Assembly (NCBI GenBank): GCA_964388965.1
Contig: CAYMCP010000066.1
Location: forward strand, 1-20,163
Length of the DNA stretch: 20,163 bases
Reading direction: 5' to 3'
Source: Albibeggiatoa sp964388965
Lineage (GTDB): Bacteria; Pseudomonadota; Gammaproteobacteria; Beggiatoales; Beggiatoaceae
Under the pieces are notes generated by a model. That model saw only the letters and a program-made list of their open reading frames with translations. It was not told the origin of the DNA and made no database searches. Both the position numbers and the translations under genes were made by a program. How positions within the stretch are numbered: position 1 is the first letter of the stretch; the number at the start of each line of letters is the position of its first letter. Shown here one piece after another: positions 1-7,629 of this stretch.

Positions 1-1193
1 TATATACCTCTGGCACAACTGGTATTCCTAAAGGTGTGGTACGCGATAATGGTGGTCATGCAGTAGCAATGTATTGGTCGATGAAGCATGTTTATGACAT
101 GAATCCCGGTGAAATTTACTGGGCTGCGTCGGACGTGGGATGGGTTGTAGGACACTCCTATATCGTGTATGCACCATTACTTTACGGTTGTACGACGATT
201 GTATACGAAGGTAAACCAGTCGGTACGCCAGACCCTGGTGCATTTTGGCGTGTCATTTCAACACATAAGGTTAATACTTTGTTTACCGCGCCTACCGCTT
301 TTCGTGCGATTAAAAAGGAAGACCCTAGTGGTGAATATATTGGTCATTATGACTTAACCGGTTTCCGCGCACTATTTTTTGCGGGCGAACGTTGCGATCC
401 AGCTACATTATTATGGGCACAACAGAAACTTAATGTACCCGTAATTGATCATTGGTGGCAAACTGAAACGGGTTGGGCGATTGCGGCAAATTGTTTGGGT
501 ATTGAAAAGTTAGAAGTTAAACCCGGTTCGCCCACTTGTGCGGTGCCCGGATTTAATGTCCAGTGTCTTAGTGAAGCCTCAGAGCCAATGGTCGGTAAAG
601 AGAATATTGGTAATATCGTTATTAAATTACCTATGCCACCGGGATGTCTACCCACTTTATGGGGTAATGACCAGCGTTATGTGGATTCATACTTGAGTAC
701 GTTTAAAGGATATTATCTTACAGGTGATGCGGGTTATATTGATGAAAATGGCTATATTTGGATTATGAGCCGCATAGATGACATTATCAATGTTGCAGGA
801 CATCGTTTGTCTACTGGTAGTATGGAAGAGGTGTTAGCAAGTCATCCTGATGTTGCAGAATGTGCAGTAATTGGTACTCAAGATGCCTTAAAAGGTGAGA
901 TTCCACTCGGTATGGTGGTATTAAAGGCCGGTGTTGAACGTGATGAGGTAGAAATTCAACAGGAATTAATTCAACTCGTGCGTGAAAAAATTGGACCGGT
1001 CGCGGCGTTTAAGCAAGTTGCAGTGGTAAATCGTTTACCTAAAACGCGCTCTGGTAAGATTTTGCGCGGTACGATGAAAAAAATTGCAGATGGTAATGAA
1101 TACAATATGCCAGCAACGATTGATGATCCCATCATTTTAGATGAAATCAGCGACGCACTAGCACATATTGGTTTTCCGCCTGTTCCTTCCTAA
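1..1193 (+). CDS. prpE: Propionyl-CoA synthetase (PrpE/ACSS3-type acyl-CoA synthetase), 5'-truncated by window
   Basis: This enzyme activates propionate (or acetate) to the acyl-CoA through an acyl-adenylate. Reading from base 3 with no start codon, the first residues are the AMP-binding P-loop YTSGTTGIPKGVV, so about 230 N-terminal residues lie outside the window; 396 residues are visible of a usual ~630. Further signatures are the DVGWVVGHSYIVYAPLL block, WWQTETGW (the usual YWQTE motif), YLTGD, the hinge region RIDDIINVAGHRL and the C-terminal PKTRSGK, whose last Lys (codon 1056-1058) is the catalytic lysine of the second half-reaction. The VRDNGGHA segment after the P-loop and the TIDDP ending resemble E. 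coli PrpE more than Acs. It ends convergently with prfA. No other methylcitrate-cycle gene is visible, so it may work alone in propionate salvage. The GTG at 36 is an internal codon. Confidence 0.93.
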   Translation, partial: YTSGTTGIPKGVVRDNGGHAVAMYWSMKHVYDMNPGEIYWAASDVGWVVGHSYIVYAPLLYGCTTIVYEGKPVGTPDPGAFWRVISTHKVNTLFTAPTAFRAIKKEDPSGEYIGHYDLTGFRALFFAGERCDPATLLWAQQKLNVPVIDHWWQTETGWAIAANCLGIEKLEVKPGSPTCAVPGFNVQCLSEASEPMVGKENIGNIVIKLPMPPGCLPTLWGNDQRYVDSYLSTFKGYYLTGDAGYIDENGYIWIMSRIDDIINVAGHRLSTGSMEEVLASHPDVAECAVIGTQDALKGEIPLGMVVLKAGVERDEVEIQQELIQLVREKIGPVAAFKQVAVVNRLPKTRSGKILRGTMKKIADGNEYNMPATIDDPIILDEISDALAHIGFPPVPS

Positions 1194-1199
1194 TAAATG

Positions 1200-1339
1200 T
1201 AGGCGTGACGCAGTTCATACGAAAATTTTACGCTATATTTGCAACTCACAATAAATCAGGACGCAGAGCATCCTCGCAGCTTCCCAACGGAGACCATTGG
1301 GACGAGGAAAATTTTCGTGTGAACTGCGTGTCACTCTTA
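1200..1339 (-). repeat. Palindromic MITE-like element, copy A (family 1)
   Basis: The left end reads TAGGCGTGACGCAGTTC and the right end GAACTGCGTGTCACTCTTA, which are near-perfect inverted termini. The interior matches copy C (13623-13767) along its length in the opposite orientation, including CGCTATATTTGCAACTCACA, ATAAATCAGG and the hairpin CCCAACGGAGACCATTGGG. It has no coding capacity. It lies between the convergent 3' ends of prpE and prfA, where its hairpins could also affect transcript ends (inference). ATG occurs on both sides of the element, but a target duplication is not certain. Confidence 0.85.
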
Positions 1340-1372
1340 GATGTAATGGAATAAAAAGTAGCTAATCTCTTG

Positions 1373-1412
1373 GATAGAAGTCCTAATGTTTGATGAGGTT
1401 TGGGCTTCTATC
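1373..1412. other. Stem-loop between convergent prpE and prfA
   Basis: GATAGAAG at 1373-1380 pairs perfectly with CTTCTATC at 1405-1412, and the stem extends inward with a T-G wobble and CC/GG. It lies just beyond the prfA stop codon and downstream of copy A. No clear T-run follows on either strand, so it may be a bidirectional RNA-end hairpin rather than a classical intrinsic terminator. Confidence 0.45.
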
Positions 1413-1438
1413 TTGCCGATCATGACAGTTTATTATTG

Positions 1439-2521
1439 CTAATCATTTCCTAAACTTGCCAATAAATCCATTTGGTATTCACGAATAATTGGTTTAATTA
1501 ACAAATCTAATTTACCTTCTAATATCTCGTCTAAACGATACAAAGTCAAATTAATGCGATGATCTGTCACACGACCTTGTGGAAAATTATAAGTTCTAAT
1601 CCGTTCTGAACGATCACCACTACCAACTAAATTGCGTCGTGTTTCTACCTGTTCGGCTTGATGACGTTCTTTCTCCATTTGTAACAAACGCGATTGTAAT
1701 AGTGACATAGCCCGTGCTCGATTTTTATGCTGCGAACGCTCATCTTGACATTCAACGACAATTCCGGTTGGTAAATGAGTAATCCGAATCGCTGAATCTG
1801 TCTTATTCACATGCTGACCACCTGCTCCAGATGCACGGAATGTATCAACACGTAAATCACCCGTATTAATGTCAATTTCCTCATTAGCTTCTACCTCAGG
1901 CATCACCGCAATCGTGCAAGCTGAAGTATGAATCCGACCTTGTGCCTCAGTTTCTGGCACACGTTGCACACGATGACCACCTGACTCAAATTTAAGTTGT
2001 GAATACACATTGAGTCCAGAAACCCGCATAATCACTTCTTTGAAACCACCGTGTTCACCTTCGCTTTGACTGAGTATTTCAATACCCCATCTCATTGTTT
2101 CCGCATAACGCAAATACATACGCATTAAATTACCTGCAAACAAAGCGGCTTCGTCGCCACCAGTGCCAGCACGAATTTCTAAAAATACGTTGCTATTATC
2201 ATCAGGGTCTTTCGGTAATAATAAAACTTGTAATTCTTGGTATAAACGTTGTCGCGTTTCTTCTGCTGTTTTAAGCTCTTCTTCTGCCAATTCCTTCATT
2301 TCTGGATCGTCAAGCATTTCTTTTGTCGTTTCAATGTCTTTCGTTATTTGATTATAATTTTCAAAACAATCAACAATCGGTTTAATTTCAGCGTACTCAA
2401 TGGACAAAGTACGAAATTTATCTTGATTGGTAATAATTTCTGCCACTGATAATAAACCGTCTAGCTCTTGTGAACGTTCACTCAAATTTTCTAACTTATT
2501 GCGAATACTTTTTTTTAACAT
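1439..2521 (-). CDS. prfA: Peptide chain release factor 1
   Basis: RF1 recognises UAA and UAG in the ribosomal A site and triggers peptidyl-tRNA hydrolysis. At 360 residues it matches the E. coli length and aligns with it from the first Met. Visible signatures are the N-terminal helical domain (about 1-110), GTGGDEAALFAG (119-130), the stop-codon-reading tripeptide P189-E190-T191 in RVPETEAQGRIHTSA, and the catalytic GGQ loop SGAGGQHVN (231-239). RF2 would have SPF at the tripeptide, so RF1 is clear. No good Shine-Dalgarno precedes the ATG, and the frame is open a few codons upstream, but family alignment supports this start. The frequent partners hemA and prmC are not adjacent; the gene appears monocistronic in this window. 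Confidence 0.97.
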   Translation of the reverse strand: MLKKSIRNKLENLSERSQELDGLLSVAEIITNQDKFRTLSIEYAEIKPIVDCFENYNQITKDIETTKEMLDDPEMKELAEEELKTAEETRQRLYQELQVLLLPKDPDDNSNVFLEIRAGTGGDEAALFAGNLMRMYLRYAETMRWGIEILSQSEGEHGGFKEVIMRVSGLNVYSQLKFESGGHRVQRVPETEAQGRIHTSACTIAVMPEVEANEEIDINTGDLRVDTFRASGAGGQHVNKTDSAIRITHLPTGIVVECQDERSQHKNRARAMSLLQSRLLQMEKERHQAEQVETRRNLVGSGDRSERIRTYNFPQGRVTDHRINLTLYRLDEILEGKLDLLIKPIIREYQMDLLASLGND

Positions 2522-2924
2522 AGGGTATCTAAATGATGAATGATGAATGATGGAACTACCTATGATGTCTATATCAATCTACAATTACAAAATAGGTTTT
2601 GAAGACAAAATGCCTAATTTAAGATAGAAAATAAGTTAAAAATTCACGGTTGCGTAGTTGAAAACTTGTAGGCAATTCGTTTTCCGTTTCGCTAGTTTAC
2701 CATTTTCCACTGCTTTTTCCATAGTCGCAACTGACAGTATTATCCTCAAGATGTATATTAAAATAAGTAGTTGCGTAGTTTGATGCAGTTTTTACCTTTC
2801 AGTAATTAGCAGAATTGTTACTTATTATCGTCAATCAAAAATTGCAATTTACAAAAAACATAACTGGACATCTTTTCCTAACTTATGCAAACTGTACCAT
2901 TTTTTAGATAATCAAAGGGATATT
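2522..2924. other. 403-bp intergenic region between divergent prfA and the first pfkB gene
   Basis: There is no coding signal on either strand. The stretch is AT-rich and must hold the divergent promoters. It contains a short run of overlapping AATGATG units just upstream of prfA (about 2531-2550) and two direct copies of GTTGCGTAGTT (near 2650 and 2770). I could not define a convincing promoter pair by eye. Confidence 0.4.
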
Positions 2925-3866
2925 ATGTCAGCTTTAATTTGTGGTTCAGTTGCCTATGATACCATTATGCTATTTAGCGATAAGTTTAAAAACCATATCT
3001 TACCGGAAAAAGTCCATATCCTAAACGTGTCTTTCATGGTACCTGATATGCGTCGTGAATTTGGTGGTTGCGCAGGAAACATTGCTTACAATTTAAAGTT
3101 ATTGGGTGGAGAACCATTGCTGATGGCTACAGTCGGTGCAGACTTCGCTCCTTATGCTGAATGGATGGATAAATGCAGGATTTCACGTCAATACGTCAAA
3201 GTCGTCGAAAACAGCTACACCGCACAAGCATTCATCACCACCGATATGGACGATAATCAAATTACCGCATTTCATCCGGGTGCTATGATGCAAGCGCATG
3301 AAAATAAAGTGACCGACGTTGCAGCTCAAATTAAAATTGGAATTGTCTCACCAGATGGTCGTGATGGTATGATTCAACATGCAGAACAATTTTTTGCAGC
3401 GAATATTCCATTTATTTTTGATCCCGGTCAAGGAATGCCTATGTTTGATGGTGATGATTTAAAACGCTTTGTTGCTCAAGCCTCCTATGTAGTAGTAAAC
3501 GATTATGAATGGCAGCTTATGCAAGAACGTACTCAATACACACCGCAAAATGTTGTTGAAAAAACACAAGCTTTAATTGTGACGCAAGGCGGTGAAGGCT
3601 CTATTATCTATACAAAAGACCAAACTTATCACATCCCTTGTGCGAAAGCAGCAAAAGTTTCTGATCCAACAGGTTGTGGCGACGCTTATCGTGCAGGTTT
3701 ATTATATGGCTTGATGAATAACTTAGATTGGGAAACAACTGGACGTATCGCATCATTACTCGGCGCATTAAAAATTGAACAACCCGGCACCCAAAATCAC
3801 CATTTCACCTTAGATGAATTCAAACAACATTATCAACAAAGTTTTGGTACAGAGCTATTAATATAA
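2925..3866 (+). CDS. PfkB-family carbohydrate/adenosine kinase-like protein, copy 1
   Basis: This is a cytosolic ribokinase-fold kinase of 313 residues. The N-terminal PfkB signature is seen in the FGGCAGNIAYNLKLLG block (46-61), and the C-terminal signature DPTGCGDAYRAG (247-258) carries the anion hole and catalytic base Asp253. VTQGGEG (219-225) fits the ATP-binding loop. Proteins of this subtype are often annotated as adenosine kinase or sugar kinase; the substrate cannot be read from the sequence. The start is supported by AAAGGGA just upstream of the ATG. A diverged paralogue follows after about 60 bp, so this looks like a tandem duplication. All key catalytic residues are present in this copy. 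Confidence 0.88.
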   Translation: MSALICGSVAYDTIMLFSDKFKNHILPEKVHILNVSFMVPDMRREFGGCAGNIAYNLKLLGGEPLLMATVGADFAPYAEWMDKCRISRQYVKVVENSYTAQAFITTDMDDNQITAFHPGAMMQAHENKVTDVAAQIKIGIVSPDGRDGMIQHAEQFFAANIPFIFDPGQGMPMFDGDDLKRFVAQASYVVVNDYEWQLMQERTQYTPQNVVEKTQALIVTQGGEGSIIYTKDQTYHIPCAKAAKVSDPTGCGDAYRAGLLYGLMNNLDWETTGRIASLLGALKIEQPGTQNHHFTLDEFKQHYQQSFGTELLI

Positions 3867-3867
3867 T

Positions 3868-3899
3868 CAAGATTGGAATAATATACTAATTTAATCTTG
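3868..3899 (+). terminator. Weak hairpin between the two pfkB paralogues
   Basis: CAAGATT (3868-3874) pairs with AATCTTG (3893-3899) across an 18-nt AT-rich loop and is followed by TTTAATATT. It lies 2 bp after the copy 1 stop codon and 27 bp before the copy 2 start. The stem is short and low in GC, so it may only attenuate read-through. Confidence 0.35.
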
Positions 3900-3925
3900 T
3901 TTAATATTACGAAGGAAATTTGTGT

Positions 3926-4876
3926 ATGTCAGCATTAATATGTGGTTCAATGAGTTATGATACAGTGATGGTGTTTAATGATAAATTTAAGCACAGCATT
4001 CCTGTTGACGAAATAGGTAATTCAACTGAACCTTTTGACGTACATTTCATGGTACCAGATTTACGTCGCCAATTTGGAGGCAGTGCGGGCAACATCGCTT
4101 ACAATTTAAAACTACTCGGTGAAAATCCTTATCCAATGGCGACGGTAGGCACCGATTTTGACGATTATGCTAAATGGTTTGATAGTCTTAAAATTTCGCG
4201 TAGCCACATAAAAGTTATCGAACATAGTATGACAGCCCGTACTTTCATCACAACAGACATGGGTGATAACAAAATGACCGCATTCCACCCCGGTGCGACC
4301 AGCTACTCACAATTTCACCCTATTTGGCAAGCAGATAATATTCGTTTAGGTACAATATCTTATGACAGTATCGAAAGTATGGTAAGTCATGCTATACAGT
4401 TTACTGAAAAAAGTATTCCGTTTATTTTTGATCCCGGACACGCTATTTTCCAATTCGACGGTGATGAATTACTTAAATTTATTGAGCAAGCCTCATGGAT
4501 TTTACTGAATCAAAAAGAATGGGAAATTATGCAACGTCGTACTGGTCTAAACGAAGAACAAGTAGCACAACGGGTACAAGGTTTAATTTTAACTCAGAGT
4601 TCTGAAGGAGCTATGATTTATGCGCAGGGCACAGAATATAAAATCCCACCAGCTCAGGCAAAAGCGATTAATGATCCTGTCAGTTGTGGCGACGCATTTT
4701 GTGCAGGTTTATTATATGGTTTACTCAAAGATGCCGATTGGCCAACAATTGGACGCATTGCCTCACTGATTGGTGCAATTAAAGTAGAACATCACGGTTC
4801 ACAAAGTCATCAATTCAATTTAGACGTATTTAAGGCACGTTTTAAAAAAAATTTTGGCTACGCACTAATTATTTAA
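3926..4876 (+). CDS. PfkB-family kinase-like protein, copy 2, with altered ATP-site motifs
   Basis: A 316-residue paralogue of the preceding gene, with about half the residues identical by eye (shared MSALICGS, YDT, AGNIAYNLKLLG, PFIFDPG, CGDA and GLLYGL blocks). I chose the ATG at 3926 because GAAGGAA lies 8 nt upstream and the protein then begins MSALICGS like copy 1; a TTG two codons earlier is less likely. The C-terminal signature reads DPVSCGDAFCAG (250-261): Asp256 is kept, but the TG before CGD is VS, so the first anion-hole glycine has become Ser. The ATP-loop TQGGEG of copy 1 is TQSSEG here. The remainder is conserved and the frame is intact. It may have a different substrate, lower activity, or a non-catalytic role (inference). 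Confidence 0.85.
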   Translation: MSALICGSMSYDTVMVFNDKFKHSIPVDEIGNSTEPFDVHFMVPDLRRQFGGSAGNIAYNLKLLGENPYPMATVGTDFDDYAKWFDSLKISRSHIKVIEHSMTARTFITTDMGDNKMTAFHPGATSYSQFHPIWQADNIRLGTISYDSIESMVSHAIQFTEKSIPFIFDPGHAIFQFDGDELLKFIEQASWILLNQKEWEIMQRRTGLNEEQVAQRVQGLILTQSSEGAMIYAQGTEYKIPPAQAKAINDPVSCGDAFCAGLLYGLLKDADWPTIGRIASLIGAIKVEHHGSQSHQFNLDVFKARFKKNFGYALII

Positions 4877-4941
4877 ATTATCGCTCGTTATATGTCATAT
4901 TTTATCATTGAGTATTTAAGCTCAATCATTAGGAACACTGT

Positions 4942-6171
4942 ATGCCGATTTCTTATCACCATGTTAATCAAGTGATTGCTGTGCTGCGTGCAGCCAATCC
5001 TACTGTCGCTTTTCAAGAATTTTTTAAATTAGAAACTTCCAGTAGTATTCTGCTGGTTATTGCCACCGTTTTAGCATTATTGTCCAGTAATATCAGTTCA
5101 TTATCTGGTTGGTATCAGCATTTACTTGAATTGGAAATAGGTTTTCATATTGGTGGATTCCAATTAGAAAAACACTTATCACATTGGGTAAATGATGGCT
5201 TAATGGCAATCTTCTTTTTCGTCGTGAGTTTAGAGCTCAAACGGGAAATTATGGACGGTCAATTGTCTAATCCAGCACAAGTTTTACTACCCGGATTTGC
5301 TGCAATTGGAGGTATGTTATTACCTGCACTATTTTACTTAGCATTTAACTTTGGTGGTGAAACAGCGAAAGGTTGGGCTATTCCCGCAGCGACCGATATT
5401 GCATTTTCACTAGGTGTTTTAGCACTATTAGGCTCACGTATTCCGTTAGCTTTAAAATTATTTTTGATGGCATTAGCCATTATTGATGATTTAGGCGCAA
5501 TTTTAATTATTGCTTTTTTCTACTCAGGTGGCGAACACGGTTTACATTACGACGCGATGTTGTGGGCAGGAGCAACAATTGTTCTGCTCGCATTGTATAA
5601 TTTGTTAGGCGTAAGTCGTTTATTTGTTTATATCATAACTGGCGTAATACTATGGTATTTTGTACTAGAATCAGGCATTCATGCTACTTTAGCGGGCGTT
5701 GCGCTAGCGTTTTTTATCCCTTTAAAAACAAATAAGTATAAAGAATCTCCATTACGCTATTTAGAACATTTACTACACCCTTGGGTTGCATTTGCGATTA
5801 TGCCAATTTTCGCATTTACCAACGCGGGCGTATCATTTCATGGAATGTCACTGAATACGCTAGTAGATAACGTACCATTAGGTGTAATCGCAGGCTTATT
5901 CCTTGGTAAACAACTAGGCGTTTTACTGTTTAGTTGGATATTAATTACAGTAGGTTTTGCCAAGTTACCAAAAGATTGTAGTTGGCTAGATTTATATGGA
6001 GTCGCTTTATTGTGCGGCATTGGTTTTACGATGAGTTTATTTATTGGCTCGTTGGCATTTGCTGGTAATGATATATTAATGAATGAAGTACGTTTAGGCG
6101 TTTTATTAGGCTCATTGTTGTCAGCAATCAGCGGATATATGCTCCTAAGCTATTCTTTAGCTAGAAAATAG
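4942..6171 (+). CDS. nhaA: Na+/H+ antiporter NhaA
   Basis: This inner-membrane antiporter exchanges Na+ (or Li+) for H+ and serves pH and sodium homeostasis. At 409 residues it is close to the family norm (E. coli 388) and is hydrophobic with about 12 membrane segments. Family blocks are clear: SHWVNDGLMAIFFFVVSLEL (80-99), the unwound-helix motif ATDIAFSLGVLALL (150-163), and ALAIIDDLGAILIIAFF with the ion-binding pair Asp182-Asp183 (E. coli Asp163-Asp164). GVALLCGIGFTMSLFIGSLAF is the usual C-terminal block. AGGA precedes the ATG. It lies 65 bp downstream of the pfkB pair on the same strand; a small ATTGAG/CTCAAT hairpin is found just before the ribosome-binding site. No nhaR-type regulator is nearby. 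Confidence 0.97.
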   Translation: MPISYHHVNQVIAVLRAANPTVAFQEFFKLETSSSILLVIATVLALLSSNISSLSGWYQHLLELEIGFHIGGFQLEKHLSHWVNDGLMAIFFFVVSLELKREIMDGQLSNPAQVLLPGFAAIGGMLLPALFYLAFNFGGETAKGWAIPAATDIAFSLGVLALLGSRIPLALKLFLMALAIIDDLGAILIIAFFYSGGEHGLHYDAMLWAGATIVLLALYNLLGVSRLFVYIITGVILWYFVLESGIHATLAGVALAFFIPLKTNKYKESPLRYLEHLLHPWVAFAIMPIFAFTNAGVSFHGMSLNTLVDNVPLGVIAGLFLGKQLGVLLFSWILITVGFAKLPKDCSWLDLYGVALLCGIGFTMSLFIGSLAFAGNDILMNEVRLGVLLGSLLSAISGYMLLSYSLARK

Positions 6172-6271
6172 ATTTTTTAGTTAAACTTTCTTATTGCGCA
6201 CCGTTCAGTCAGAGTTGCGTCCTGAATGTCAAACTTACTTGCTTTTATGAAAAAATAGGATCAGAAATATT

Positions 6272-7348
6272 ATGACTCATATTATTGCCGTTCTACCGGG
6301 TGACGGAATTGGACCAGAAATCATTACCGAAGCGGAAAAAGTTCTAAATACCTTAAAAAATGAATTTGGTCTTGATGTTGAATTGGAACACGCTGTAGTT
6401 GGTGGTGCTGCGATTGATGCAACGGGTAGCCCTCTACCTACTGAAACATTAGAACTTGCCAAAAAATCAGATGCTGTTTTACTCGGTGCAGTCGGCGGAC
6501 CCAAATGGGAGCCTTTGGATATTTCTATCCGCCCGGAGAAAGGCTTATTAGGTTTACGTGCCGAATTAAACTTGTTCGCAAATTTACGTCCAGCCATCCT
6601 ATATCCAGAATTAGCCAACGCATCGACCTTGAAACCGGAAGTAGTTGCAGGCTTAGATATTTTGATTGTACGCGAATTAACAGGCGGTATTTATTTTGGT
6701 CAACCGCGAGGCATTCGTACCAATAGTAAGGGCGAACAAGAAGGTTTTAACACTTTAGTCTACGCAGAAAGCGAAATTGAACGCATTGCACGAGTCGCAT
6801 TTGAAAGTGCGCAAAAACGCCAAAAACGTCTATGTTCTGTGGATAAAGCCAATGTATTAGAAGCAACTGAATTTTGGCGCAATGTTGTTGAACGAGTAAG
6901 CAAAGACTATCCTGACGTTGAAATTAGCCACATGTATGTAGACAATGCAGCAATGCAACTCGTTCGCCATCCAAAACAATTTGATGTGATAGTGACAACC
7001 AACATGTTTGGTGACATTTTATCTGATTTAGCTTCCCAATTAACAGGCTCTATTGGCATGTTACCTTCTGCCTCACTGGACGCGAATAATAAAGGTATGT
7101 ATGAGCCAATTCACGGTTCTGCGCCGGATATTGCGGGTTTAGGGATTGCCAATCCGCTAGCGACTATTTTATCGGTAGCCATGTTATTACGTTATAGTTT
7201 AAACCAAGCAGCATTAGCAGATAAGGTGACAAATGCGGTGAGTAAGGTACTTCGAGCAGGTTTGCGTACTAAGGATATTGCAAATGATCGTGACAAAGTA
7301 GTCAATACTTCGGAAATGGGAGATGCTGTCGTCAAAGCGTTACTATGA
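6272..7348 (+). CDS. leuB: 3-Isopropylmalate dehydrogenase
   Basis: LeuB oxidatively decarboxylates 3-isopropylmalate with NAD+ in leucine synthesis, in the cytosol. It is full length at 358 residues. Visible motifs are LPGDGIGPEI near the N-terminus, LLGAVGGPKW, the substrate-binding LRAELNLFANLRP with its arginines, the metal-binding TTNMFGDILSDLASQLTGSI block and the NAD-site HGSAPDIAGLGIANP. A TAGGA Shine-Dalgarno precedes the ATG. The usual neighbours leuC and leuD are absent from the window and the gene follows nhaA after 100 bp, so leucine genes are at least partly dispersed, or leuCD lie elsewhere. Confidence 0.97.
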   Translation: MTHIIAVLPGDGIGPEIITEAEKVLNTLKNEFGLDVELEHAVVGGAAIDATGSPLPTETLELAKKSDAVLLGAVGGPKWEPLDISIRPEKGLLGLRAELNLFANLRPAILYPELANASTLKPEVVAGLDILIVRELTGGIYFGQPRGIRTNSKGEQEGFNTLVYAESEIERIARVAFESAQKRQKRLCSVDKANVLEATEFWRNVVERVSKDYPDVEISHMYVDNAAMQLVRHPKQFDVIVTTNMFGDILSDLASQLTGSIGMLPSASLDANNKGMYEPIHGSAPDIAGLGIANPLATILSVAMLLRYSLNQAALADKVTNAVSKVLRAGLRTKDIANDRDKVVNTSEMGDAVVKALL

Positions 7349-7381
7349 AAAATTGGGAAAATTTAGTATTTCACGTTACGC

Positions 7382-7462
7382 ACTGAGAAGAACCATTATT
7401 GTCGTGCATTGCTCGCACAAGCGGTTAAAAACCAACTCAAATTCCGCTATGTACTTACCGAC
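7382..7462 (+). pseudogene. DDE transposase fragment (IS4-like)
   Basis: A short open segment encodes about 27 residues including RALLAQAVKNQLKFRYVLTD. This resembles the segment of IS4-like DDE transposases that runs into YVLADSWF. It is preceded in frame by a stop (TAG at 7364) and stops matching exactly at 7463, where an inverted-repeat element begins. After that element, codons from 7564 read YNALNKVKFLFEL, which could be a shifted continuation (weak). It is non-functional. Confidence 0.6.
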
Positions 7463-7563
7463 CAGCAATTCTCATTTTGACTCGTGACGATGCACCGCGC
7501 CGTCACCCGGCAAGATGCACCAGCGTCGTACGACATTCATGAAATTTAAAATGAGAATTGCTG
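7463..7563. mobile_element. 101-bp inverted-repeat element (MITE-like, family 2)
   Basis: It is bounded by a perfect 16-bp inverted repeat, CAGCAATTCTCATTTT (7463-7478) and AAAATGAGAATTGCTG (7548-7563). The interior is GC-rich compared with its surroundings, contains no gene, and carries GATGCAC twice. The left boundary coincides with the point where transposase similarity ends, which suggests insertion into an older transposase relic. No clear target duplication is visible. The interior is related to 12576-12624. Confidence 0.7.
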
Positions 7564-7629
7564 TATAACGCTCTGAATAAAGTGAAATTTTTATTTGAAC
7601 TGCGTAATTCCTAAAAATGAAAATTACTG

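Larger units (their letters stand above)
7364..7613 (-). mobile_element. Degenerate element related to family 1 (copy B), carrying a transposase fragment and a nested element
   Basis: The right end, TTTTTATTTGAACTGCGTAA then TTCCTA, is nearly the reverse complement of the left end of copy C. The left end, near CACGTTACGCACTG, is only a loose match. At about 250 bp it is longer than the other copies because it holds a transposase fragment (7382-7462) and a 101-bp nested element (7463-7563). It lies between leuB and the 3' end of the arsenite exporter. The left boundary is uncertain. Confidence 0.6.

Noticed and set aside
36..38. GTG as a start codon for the acyl-CoA synthetase
   Set aside because: The frame is open to the window edge and encodes the AMP-binding P-loop before it, so the gene starts outside the window.
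3920..3925. TTG start giving two extra residues (MC) on the second PfkB protein
   Set aside because: The ATG at 3926 has better ribosome-binding-site spacing and aligns with the paralogue's N-terminus.
6277..6618. 113-codon frame antisense to leuB
   Set aside because: Composition and position are those of a shadow frame of the clear leuB gene on the other strand.
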